Assembly: GCF_910596095.1 (NCBI RefSeq)
Contig: NC_056548.1
Location: forward strand, 19,368,651-19,432,650
DNA: 64,000 bases
Source of the DNA: Thunnus maccoyii
Taxonomy: Eukaryota > Chordata > Actinopteri > Scombriformes > Scombridae
Reading direction: 5' to 3'
Shown here: in pieces, positions 13,525 to 23,670 of the stretch
Numbering within the stretch: position 1 is the stretch's first letter
Layout of the letters: every line of letters starts with the position of its first letter
The notes under the pieces: model-generated
Told to the model about the DNA's origin: nothing
Database searches by the model: none
The model's input: only the letters and a program-made list of their open reading frames with translations
Translations under genes and position numbers: made by a program

Positions 13525-16500
13525 CCGTCCCAAAGAGAAATGATGATGACAAGACCCCGGCACCCCCATCGTTGCAGGAGAATGTGTTCATTGAGGCCAG
13601 CAGGCCAAAGTACCTGGAGGACCTTCACACAGAGGCCCTGGAAGGATTGAAAATGATGCAGCAAGAAGGTACAAAACACTAGTGACGCAATCTTGCAGTT
13701 CAGCACTAAATTAGAGGTGTCCCATGCCAACATGTTGATAACTGTCTGCTTATTTTTAAGAGGGTGTGTACCAGAGGGTATAAACACTACTAAGAATTTT
13801 AAATGGCATTGTAAATCTGCAGAGTTAAATGTTGCTCTCTTTGCAGAAACCAATAATGGAGTGGTGTACCAAGATAATGAAAGCACAATTGTAAGTGACA
13901 CATCACACCCAGAATTGCTGTTTTTTGCACACACTGCAAATGCACAGTTGGAGTGTTTTTTTTTATCTCCAGAAAGATTAACAGGTAATTGTATTTCTGC
14001 TTCTGCCAGTCCACAATCACAGTCCAAACAGATGGCAATGGTGAAGGGTTTATGACAGACAGCACCATTCCTGACACATCTTCGGTTGTCTCGGTACAGT
14101 CATCTGTGTCCACAAGATCCTCCCGCTCTGGACTCACCAGGCAAGGTAACTTCATCACAAGCAAAATGCTGTTTATGTCCACTCTTGGTCATTATACAAC
14201 AAATGGTGACGTACATACAAAAATGACTGATTTAAAGTGTGAGACGTACAGGTTGGATTTAGTTTAAATTTGGCGTTTTAAGGATTTACCAAAGGATTGT
14301 GTTTGTAGCTAATATCCTCTTTTCTCCCCTGCTTCTGTTTGCCCAGGATCAACATTCAGGCCTTTAAACTCTGGGAGAAAGTCAGAAAAGGCCAAGACAA
14401 GAAGACGACACAGGAAGACTGTTGGGGGTATCCCACACCATGTCCAGAGAGAGCTGGGTAAGTAGCTTATGTTTTGTGAGTGTATGACTTACAAAAGAAA
14501 TCTGTGGATGAAATGATGTGAGTGGGGAACATTCTATATTCAGGAATATAATGGTATCAAACAAGGTTAAGTTATTGTCTTTTGTTCTTAAATTAATGTC
14601 TTATTGTGATTGTTTTATCCCAATGACCCTACACAGGATAAATGGTTGTAGACAATGGATGGATGGTTTCTTTACAAGTCCATTCCTTTAACTGTTAATT
14701 TGAACTTGTGTTAATTAGTCCTCCTGTCTTCCATCAGGGCTGGATAGAGCGGGCTGGACAATGTCTTCAAAGTTAGAAGAGGAACAGCTTTTTAATGGTG
14801 AGACTGACGACAGCACGACCACTGATGGGCCACAGATGGCAACAGAGTCACAAAAAGGAGCAAGTGCCAGCCTTCAGGACATGAAAGTCATCCAGCCCCT
14901 CAGAAAACACCAAGATGAGCAGCTCTGTGCCACCCATGCTGGTCATAGGGATGACCTGGCCCTGCTGCATCGCTTTGGCCCTGACTTGTCAGGTGGGCAG
15001 AGGCCTCGGTCCCTGGCCGTTCCCTGGATGACTACTGCCAACAGCCTCCAGCAGGAGCCGCCCAGCCCCGTCATGTCAATGTCTCCCCAGGCCGCCTACA
15101 TGTCCAAAATCATTCCCAATGCTGTGTTGCCACCCTCCATCGAGGTGGTGGAAATCAGTCGTGGGCGGAGCCGCAGCAGCCTCCGCACTGTCAGCAAAAC
15201 TAGCCTGCTGCTGTCCAGCCCGGCTCCCTCCCGTGCTTCCTCTAGAGCCTCTTCCTCCAGAACTACTTCTTCCAGAGCCTCCAACATCACCTCCGCCTCC
15301 CGCTACAATGCCTCCCATCTGTCCGACAGCTCTTGTTGGAGCAACTCTGAGTCCTCAGAGACCTTGGTATCCGACTCCTCAACCATCTCCAGCAGCAGCA
15401 CCCCCAGACAGAAGAGGTCACAAGATGGAGATGCCTCTGCTAAGGAAGACAAAGTCAGTATACACTCCTCCATCAGCAAGGCTTCAAAATGCACCTCCAA
15501 CGGCAAGCTCATTTGTAAGGGAGACAAGACTAAGAATGAGGGGCCTTTTGTGCGTAGTTACTCTGTCATGAAGCCAAAGCGGGCTCCTCCTCCTCCAAAC
15601 CGCTCCTATTCCCTTTACAATAAGATGAAGCGACGGTCACGTGATCTGGCAGAGGTTAGGATCATTTCAGGGGAATCTTCTCCTCGTAACATCTCAGCCT
15701 CAGGTGAGGAAAATGAAAAAAACAAACCTGGATCTTCTCCTGTGTCTTTGAGGATCATAGACAGCCCTGACTACAATGCTGACACCAGCTCTCTGGATGA
15801 CTCTATAGGCTCTGTGTCATTCAGTCCATTTAAATCCCAGCTGCAGGCACTGAAGACAGAGGGGGCTGCAAAAGTAGAGGAATCCAAAGATGCTACAAAA
15901 GAGAAGCAGGAACCACTTCAGGAGAATAAGCTAAGCAAAATGATCTCCCCGTCCAGTGGCTACTCAAGTCAAGATGGCACATCCCCACAGCTTTCTAAGC
16001 AGACCCACAGCTCATCTCCGAGGCACAAGAGAGGCATCTTAGCTAAGCTTCAAAGGTTATTTCCTGGATCCACTCCTGCTGGTTCAGCTCCATCCCCTCT
16101 CACACAGCCAGAGGCCCCTGAAAACACAAAATCCACTGATGATCCTTCAGTCGACACTACCAGTGCCAGCCCCTCTGTAAGGGCCTTGAGAGAACTCTTT
16201 AACATCCCTCCACCACCTAAAGTTCATGCACCTCCCCCTCCTCCCCCAGAGGTATGGGCTCACAACAAGCGCACCTTTGAGTTGCTGCTGGGACCTCCAG
16301 CCCCTGATAACACTTACACCATCATAAAGAAGAACCCAAAGGACAGGCGACAACAGAGGCAGTCTCCCTCTGCATCTGCAGCAGGCTCTGTGAAAAGCTT
16401 GGGGGGAGAAAGAAAGCAGAAGAATGGGACTATAACAGTGGAGAACATGAATGGATCCCCGCATGTACTGGAGACAAAGAAAGTTCAAGAAAGTGGGCCT

Positions 16501-19299
16501 TTGAATGCAGAGATTCACAAAGAGAACAATGAAAGACTGGTTGAGCAGAATGATTTGAAAGGAAGTAGCAAAGTGACAGAAAAAGATGAGACCGTAAGAG
16601 TAAGTGAGATATTAAGTGGCATGTTAGTTAAGGCTGTAGAGAAACGTGAAGAGAGGATGGCAGTTATGAAGGAAGAAGACGTGAAGAAGACATCCACACA
16701 AGCAACAGAAGTAAAGACTAACATGGATACATTACCTGCCATTTCATTAGTACGCATTTCTCCTACTCCCTCTCCTCTGGTGCACCATCCTTCCCGGCCC
16801 CCCACCCAACAGACCACAGAGGTTGCCTCTGACACAGTACAAGCTGTTGTATCCCCTGAGTTCTCCTGGCCCCCACCACCTCCAGCAATGGACCAAGTGG
16901 GTCTCAGTGGGCATGATGACATAGATTTCCCCATTCCACCTCCCCCGTTATTTTGTGAGGAAAGGTTAGTTATACCTGTGCAGGTGCCACCAGAGAGGTC
17001 AATTCCTGGTACAGCAAACATTGAGCAGGTTAACTCCTCTTGCAAAACTAGGTCTGTTGTTTCAGTTGTGAAAACAGAAGGTGTTAAAGTGACCACAGAG
17101 GCTGAAACACTGAAGACAAGTTCATCCCTGGATATCCCTCCTCCGCCACCCTATACAGCTCCCCCTCCACCAGTTAAAGCAGTCTCTCCTCCTACGACAA
17201 AAGAGGTCATTCTTCCACCACCTCAAGAATTTTCTCCTCCGCCACCTAAAGAGGTTTCTCCTCCACCACCACCCAAAGAAGTTTCTCCTGTGATGCCTGA
17301 AGAGTCCTCTCCTCCCCTGGTTCAAGTCCTTCCTCCTCCTGTTACAGGCGTCTCCCCCACATTGGTTAATGTGGTATCTCCTCCACTAGTTAAAGAGGTC
17401 TCTCCTCCTCCGGTTATTGAGTGCTCTGTTCTACCTGCTGAAGAGGTTGCTCCTCCATCTTGTCAAGAAAATGCACCTCAATCTTCTGAAGAAGCAGCAC
17501 CTGTTAGCAAACTCTGTCCACCACAAACTATTTCACCTCCACCGCCCATTGAACCTGTGCCACCCCTGCAGTCACAACCCCAGTCAACAGAGCAAGAGAT
17601 TGATGTTCCACTTGACAGCATCCCATCCAAATCTGAAACTAACCCTGTTTCCTGTACCAGTATTCTCACTCCCCCTCAAAGTATTCCACCTCCGCCTCCC
17701 TTAGAGTTTCTCTCTCCATCTCAGGTTGCACCCTCGAACACTGATGGTCTGGAAACCCAGGAGGCCTCTCCTTCACTACCACATGAAGCCTCCATCCCAC
17801 CAGCTCTTGAAACCACTCCTTCTCCAGAGGCAAACATTCCTTTACCTCCACCTCTCCCTGTGCAGGGTCTTGCAAGCATTGAGCACCAGCCTAGTCCTGC
17901 AAGCACAGAAAACCAAAGCCCAGAGCCACCCTCTGCCCCTGCTGTACAAGAGGAACCCACTCCCATTGTCACCCCCTCCCTACTTCAGATGGTTAAGCTG
18001 CGATCTGTTAATAGCAGCCCTGAGCCTCCCAAAGCTCAGGAGCCAGCCCAGGCTGAGGTCAGTATGAGGACCCAGCAGCCCAGCAATCAGGTGCCATGTC
18101 CATCTGCCAGTGGTGAGGCTCCTCAGAAGCCCATCAGAAGATCTCTGATCATGACCTCTCCCACATCCACTTCTCCACCTGTCATAATCACTTCAGAACC
18201 AGCTCTGCCCAAGTCCCAGTCTGCCGTGGTCTCATCTGCATCTTCAACCACAGTCCTCTCACCTACGAAAAAGTCACCTCCTGCCATGACCACCTCTCCT
18301 TCCATGAACCTACAGGAGGCCATCCGCCTGAGGACAGCAGCCAGATCAAAAGATAGCCCTGCATCTCGCCTCAGCCTGCACTCACCTACATCTCCAGTAG
18401 GCCCCCAAAAGTCCCCCTCCAGCACAGCGAGCTTTATCTTCTCTAAGAGCAACAACAAGGTGGCAATAGAGACCAAGCCTACAGTGGAGACCACGGAAAC
18501 CTCAGAGAAGAACCTGGATGTTTCCTCCGTAACAAAGGGAGTCAAGATGCCACCACCCATCGCAAAGAAACCCAAAACAAAGGCCAAAGAGACGGAGACC
18601 AGTGAAGGGACAGAGCAAACTGCAGGACAGGAAGCACAGCCAGAGAGCATCAGGGGTAAGAGAAATAATCTACTGCAATTAATACACATCAGACTTAGAC
18701 GGTAATGATGTGATGTCTTCATTTTTTTTTTGTTTTGTTTTGTTTTGTTTAAACAAGAGCATGAACAAGGCTAAGAGTCAAGAGCCACATGTGGCTCTAT
18801 GAGGCTGTACTTAGGCACAGCAGTTCTTTGAGTTAAATGCTAATGTCAGCATGCTAACATGCTCAGTGTTAACATGCTTGTTGCCATTTAGCAGGTGTAA
18901 TGTTTACCATGTGCACCATGTTTGTTTAGAGTGTTAGCATGCTAACATTTGCTAATTGGCACTAAACACATCTGAGGCTGATGGGAATTTGGTTTATAAC
19001 CAAACACCTGCTAAACTAAGTACTACACAAATTAAAATTTTGACCACCTCACCAAATGGCAATCCATCTAATAATTATTGAGATATTTCAATCTGGACCA
19101 AAGTGGCAGCCTGTTGTCAGACAATGCCATCCCTAGAAAAATCTAATCATTCTTTTATTGTACAGTTCTCTCTGCACTCCATCAAACTAACTCTGCCTAT
19201 ATTCTCCAAACTTATCTTACCAAACAGATACTTCAGAGAAAACAAACAGGACAGCAGCAGGTACTGGTGAAGGAGGAGACACATGATGATATAGACTGA
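13525..19299 (+). CDS. nhsl3: NHS-like protein 3 (KIAA1522 homolog), 3' coding exons; 5' end not in view
   Basis: Coding exons: 13525-13668, 13847-13890, 14010-14145, 14347-14457, 14738-18655 and probably 19166-19299. Splice phases agree throughout: 4487 nt plus one upstream base gives 1495 residues and a stop. Family hallmarks are the ENVFIEASRPKYLEDLHTEA block after a short acidic/basic start, GSTFRPLNSGRK followed by an Arg/Lys-rich stretch and HHVQREL, AYMSKIIPNAVLPPSIEVVE, the RSYSVMKPKRAPPPP motif, SPSSGYSSQDGTSP, TPSLLQMVKLRSV, APQKPIRRSL and STASFIFSKS, all shared with human KIAA1522. The rest is low-complexity Ser/Pro sequence with many polyproline runs, including DFPIPPPPLF, a possible EVH1/SH3 ligand. 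NHS-family proteins carry an N-terminal WAVE-homology domain and act on actin at the leading edge; NHSL1 binds the Scar/WAVE complex. That domain's exon is not visible here, so the gene is partial at its 5' end. The identification is secure; the exact start and last exon are less so. Confidence 0.93.
14612..14675 (+). repeat. SINE/LINE-tail-like fragment with GGATAAATGGTTGTAGACAATGGATGGATGG
   Basis: Resembles the common fish 'aggataagcggttacagaaaatggatggatgg' tail, ending in a short TGGA repeat. It is intronic in nhsl3. Confidence 0.5.
18776..19142 (+). repeat. Dispersed repeat family A, copy 2, in the last nhsl3 intron
   Basis: Longer copy of the element at 6330-6600. It ends with the characteristic block 'ATGGCAATCCATCTAATAA...TTGAGATATTTCA...GGACCAAAGTGG...CAATGCCATCCCTAGA', a well-known teleost repeat end. 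It stops about 25 bp before the acceptor of the inferred last nhsl3 exon. Confidence 0.75.
19166..19299 (+). CDS. nhsl3: Putative last coding exon of nhsl3
   Basis: The large exon ends at 18655 in phase 1 before GTAAG. Reading on through that donor would give only a short intron-encoded tail (to 18705). A good acceptor (pyrimidine-rich tract then TACAG, ending 19165) opens an exon that stays open in the required phase for 43 codons and stops at TGA 19297-19299. The peptide looks protein-like, with an NSAYILQTYLTKQ segment and an acidic end KEETHDDID. AATAAA signals follow at 20105 and 20127. A dispersed repeat ends only about 25 bp upstream of the acceptor. I infer the exon from frame and splice signals; I cannot align it with confidence to the human C-terminus. 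Confidence 0.65.
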
Positions 19300-20150
19300 A
19301 GAAGACGATGACCTGGGAAGGACCTTCCAGTAACATTGACTTTGCTGCAAGTTGGTGTTCGTGTGAGAGACAAGGAACTGGATTATTTCAAAAATATTTT
19401 GAAAAGTTAAATCTGATGTTAATGGTGTGGGTCTTAATTTTCTCAAGTACACATTTTACTAAGAGTAAATACAGTATATTTTCTTTGCCAGATGGTCCAC
19501 TGAGCTTTTGCTGTTGCAAAAGATGGGAATATACTGCCCTCTAGTGTCTAACAATGATTGTACCACTTATGTCCTGCTGAATCAGAGCTTGTAGTCAGTA
19601 CTCTTGACAATGGGACTTTTGGGTGCTCATCTGTAAATATAGCATACATTTGTAAATTCAACAGTAATGTCGAGTTCTGCTCTGTATTTTCCCAAAGGAG
19701 TTTCAGCACCATTTATGTTTGTTAAAAAATATTAATTATCTTAAGTTATTTTTCCTGTTACGTTCAGAGGAGGGTCTCTACAGACATACAGTGATGTCTT
19801 CTTTGCAAAGTTGATAATTAATCAGTTAATCATATCCAAATTTATGTTGTTTTCTAGAAAATCCCACATCATTCTTTATTATTCAAGGCTTTCTATGTGC
19901 ACAACGATTAATGTAAATCACTGTCACAGAAATAATGAGCAGACATGTCAAGTTATACTAAAATCATTATCTTGGAGCATGTTCTCTGCTGCTTTTAGTT
20001 ACTGATAGTGGAGGCTTTGCCTTTACTTGTAGTTATGGCTCAAACAGTGGGATATTTCTGTTTGACTTTAATATATTTCAAACTGGTTTCAGAGACTGTA
20101 ATGTAATAAATGATCATTTATAAAAGAATAAAGATCTATGGAGAGATGAA
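19300..20150 (+). other. nhsl3: Probable 3'UTR of nhsl3 with two polyadenylation signals
   Basis: AT-rich sequence without convincing coding potential follows the inferred stop. AATAAA hexamers lie at 20105-20110 and 20127-20132. The convergent ZP gene's signal is at 20492-20497 on the other strand, leaving roughly 330 bp between the two transcript ends. Confidence 0.55.
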
Positions 20151-20491
20151 ATTGGGTCAGTGGCTGAGCAAGATCCTGTTGTCAAAAATTTCTTGTCGGT
20201 TTTATCCAGTGTTGCATTTTTCCTGACATGTTTACAAGCATATTCTTATTTCAGCCTTCTATTCTAAGATGAGTCTGTATGGCACAGTATGATACAAAGT
20301 ATGTAGTTTGAGTCACTGATATTTCTGTTTTTGACATTGTTATTCTCAGGAATAATTTTGATCTGGCCTAGTTGATCATTGTCAGCTACTATTAGCAATC
20401 TTTGAAAAATTCATACAATTAAACATTTAGAAAAGACTTAGTTTTCTCTCAAGTTATGACAAAGTCCATTGACTGCATTTTCATGTTTCTT

Positions 20492-20497
20492 TTTATT
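20492..20497 (-). promoter_or_regulatory. Polyadenylation signal of the ZP3-like gene
   Basis: TTTATT on the plus strand reads AATAAA on the minus strand, 65-70 nt beyond the stop codon. This implies a very short 3'UTR. Confidence 0.6.
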
Positions 20498-20561
20498 GAA
20501 ATAAGTCACAAAAGCCTTCTGTTATGAAGAGTTAGAACAGTATTGATTCATTAAACTAATA

Positions 20562-23166
20562 CTATCTCCATGTGAAATACCAGGTCAGCTGCCCATCATC
20601 CACAACATCTGCCAGATCATCATCGTTCGTCTTCTCTACCTCAGAGGCTCTCGTGTTCTCAACCTCTTCACTTCTACCTGTGTACTTCTTGCGTTCTCCC
20701 TCACCTTCAGAGTTCAGTGGCTGTACCTCTCTCTGTAAGCCGACATGTGATCGTAACATTTGCTCCAACTGTGCCCAATTATGCAACACTACATCTTCCT
20801 TCTGATGACTCAGGTGGACCAATTGCTTATCTTCCTCTCCCTCAAATCTTTCCTCCTCTCCACTCTCTAAAAAATCCTCTTCTACTTCATACCCTGACCC
20901 ATCCTCTCTGAACACCCTTGAATCCTTCTCTTCAGACTTTTTCCTTTCCTCCACTAAGACTCTCTCCCTGAAAACAGATTTCTCTAGTTCAGGTTCTGTC
21001 ATCATTCCAAGGATAAGCCTTCCTCTGCTTTCTTCTTCATCTTTAAGCTCCTCTTCTTCCTCCATGTAGCCTTGTTCTTCTTCACCGTCGTCATACGCGA
21101 GTACATCTGCATTTTCCCACAGGTTCTCATGACTTGTGGTCTTGCCCTCTCTTCTCATGCTGACCAAGGAGGGACTGACTGGGAAAAAGCCATCTTCTGC
21201 TGTGTGTGGCTGATCAGAGACCAACAATGACCCACTGCTGGCAGAGCCTTGGAAAAATTAATGTCAGATGTAATTTTTAGTGATAAGAAGATTTTGAATC
21301 ACTTTGCATTGATGCAACTCGTTTTTTGGCTACTAAAAATATGACACTTGTAGTCTTAAGTTAAAACCACTAAACCTCCAATCTGAGTAGGAATGGGTAC
21401 ATAAATAAAAATGTAATAAAGGCTAAAAAAGAAATTCATAGACCTTCCATCATGGCTCTCCGGGGCTTAGAGGTCACGCATTGTGAGTCACAGCATTCGC
21501 ATATAGAGTTGTCACCAGCTAGGGCCTCCCACCTAGTATCATGACAGATGTAGAAATATGCTCAGTCTGGTCATATTCTGCTTATAGTCCTGGTATGTAA
21601 ATTTAGTGTCAAGACTCACCTGTTCCCTCTATAGGTGCATGACTTTTGTGCAGGACCCACCTTCCCTGATGTTGCAAATAATTTGCAGTGAAGGTCAACC
21701 TAAAAATGGAGACATGATTAAGCCACAGTTGAAATTGTGTGAATTCAGAGAATCCTATAGCTACTCGACACTCACCTCAGTGTCAGGGTCAGAGATGAAC
21801 TGGAAGGCCTTCATGGAGAATCTCACAGTTTTGTCTGTGCGAGAGATGAACTGAGAGGCCCCCGGGTCCCTCTTGCTGTCCAGCATACAGCTATGGATGG
21901 CAACAAGATCACACTGATCTCAGCTGATTGCAAGTCAGAACATCAAGGGCAAAACCAATAAATTTGTCCACAATACATACCCAAAATTGTCAATGATTGT
22001 GTACTTGAGGGATGATTTAGAGCCACTGGATGGTGCGGCATAGCAGCTACTGATGTACAGTTTTCCACCAGTGGGAAGTTGAGGAGCAGACACTTGGAAG
22101 TTAACTGTCTGCCCAAGCTGGTACACCTGAGACTTGACTGGTCTGCTCCATGAATCTAAGAGTTCATTAAATAGGAACATCATATGGAGCCACTTGATTG
22201 ACATTTGACAAAAATTTAATATGCTGAATTTGCTATGAATAATGCAATAGCTTTAAAACTCCACAATCCACGTCTCTTTACGCATACCATTCATCAATTC
22301 AATCTGGAAGTCATTGGGACGTCCTTTCAGCCTTTTACGCACAACAGCAGTTTGCCAGGTAGGCTGCACAGCCAGTTGGTACACATGATGGTTCCTGAGC
22401 AAGGTGGAGGTTTTAAGTAGTGGGCCAAGCCTTAAAGCACACAAGATGTTGAACATGGCTAATAAACAAACCCAACCTTTGATAACGGCATTCAATCCCG
22501 ACATCAACTCGATGCGCTCTGCTTGGGAATCGTTTTGGCGAGGGCTCATAATGGAGCAAGAGTTTGTAGACCAGATAACCGTGGGTCAGCTGTCAAGAGG
22601 GGTGAGAAATTGAGATTTAAAAATGGAAGAAGCAGGCATACTCTGGGAACAAATAACACTCATGGACACAATACCTCACGCTGGGAATCGCACGCTGTCA
22701 GAGGATATGTGAAGAGCAGGTCGCCGTATGGTCTGAGAACTCCGTTGCTTTTGCAGGTGCTGCCTAATTTCAACTCCGCAGCATCTGCGCCCAGCCCGTA
22801 GAAAGCTGGTTTGACCCGCACGACAAAGTCAGATGTGGAGCAGGTCACAGAAACGTCTGGAAGGGAAGCAAAGTCCGACTGGATCTTTGCATCAAGCTTT
22901 CCTGAACGCACGGATCGAGGCGTTACAGGTGACGTTTGGAAGTTGAGTTGAGACAATGGAGAGGTGCTGCTAGATAACCTCTGGCTGGACTTTCTCTCGC
23001 CTGTTGTTGACAGTTTGATTGCGTCAGGTTTGGATTTCGGAGTGCCAAGTTTGATGATCTTTTTCTTTCTAAGAGCAGATGTAGATTCATAAATGTCCGC
23101 TGCGCAGCTAAGGAGGGCAAGTGATAAAACACTCCACGAAATATAGAGATGCCACTTTGTTTTCAT
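20562..23166 (-). CDS. zp3-like: Zona pellucida sperm-binding protein 3-like egg-coat glycoprotein with long acidic tail
   Basis: Eight coding exons, transcript order: 23166-22675, 22589-22477, 22394-22288, 22155-21981, 21890-21776, 21699-21620, 21532-21444, 21247-20562. All junctions are GT-AG with matching phases; the product is 618 residues. Residues 1-23 form a signal peptide, then comes a basic Ser/Lys-rich linker. The ZP module runs from about residue 105 (VSVTCSTSDFVVRV) through RVDVGIECRYQR, LKGRPNDFQIELMN, KLYISSCYA, FQFISDPDTE and DLHCKLFAT to the ZP3-type cysteine cluster ICECCDSQC. Basic KPRR at about residue 382 is a plausible proprotein-processing site. ZP3 proteins are secreted by oocyte or liver and polymerise into the egg envelope. 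The last exon adds about 220 Glu/Asp-rich residues with no transmembrane segment, unusual for the family. Fish have many ZP3 paralogs; I cannot assign which one this is. Confidence 0.95.
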
Positions 23167-23340
23167 CGCAACAGACTGCTGCTGTCCTTCTATCTTTCCT
23201 TATCAATCTGCGCGTAAAACCACCGCTCAGTCACAGCTGGAGGTAATTAGTGGCGATGATAAATTGGCAGCCTGCTGTCAAACGAGCGAAGTTAAGCTTC
23301 GTTTCAGTTGATTTCAGCCTATAAAAGATACCATTGGTAG
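23167..23340 (-). promoter_or_regulatory. Proximal promoter region of the ZP3-like gene
   Basis: Upstream of the ATG the minus strand shows an E-box CAGCTG (23234-23239) and two CCAAT-type motifs, near 23265 and 23333. Oocyte ZP genes are commonly driven through an E-box by the FIGLA/E12 heterodimer, which makes the E-box of interest. No canonical TATAAA is seen on this strand. The start site is not determined. Confidence 0.35.
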
Positions 23341-23670
23341 TTTTCCTTGGCTACAGATGTCTTTGTGTAAACATTTTCTTGATTCATGTCATAATATCTT
23401 GATATAAAGGAAATGATTTCAGACATTTTCATATTTAAATTAATTAAATAAAATGAAGAAAATGAGGTTGAATGATAGATAAATTATCTTTCATAGTAAT
23501 ATGGTTCATTATGGAACAGAAAGCTGACCTTTATACCAACTTACATGAATTTAATGCAGCTAAATATATCTGAAAAATAAACACACAAGTAGTAAGGTGG
23601 AGTTTTTGGTCTTTACCTACAGTATTGACCTTTTGCTGTCTTACAAAGCAAAATGAAACAGATTTTTACT
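23341..23670. other. Short spacer between the mfsd2a 3' end and the ZP3-like promoter
   Basis: AT-rich unique-looking sequence. I see no ORF, repeat or structured element in it. The two minus-strand genes are therefore head to tail, with about 0.5 kb from the mfsd2a polyadenylation signal to the ZP start codon. Confidence 0.5.

Noticed and set aside
13693-14267. ORFs spanning nhsl3 exons and introns (13693-14055, 13989-14267)
   Set aside because: They read through clear GT/AG junctions; only the spliced segments match the NHS family.
15076-18722. Long alternative-frame ORFs on both strands inside the nhsl3 large exon (for example 15119-15571 +, 16515-17096 -, 18123-18722 -)
   Set aside because: They are Pro/Gly/Arg-rich shadows of the Ser/Pro-rich nhsl3 frame, with no family resemblance and no splice context.
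20572-20911. Plus-strand ORFs over the ZP3-like tail exon
   Set aside because: They are complements of the acidic tail; the minus-strand frame continues the ZP protein in perfect phase.
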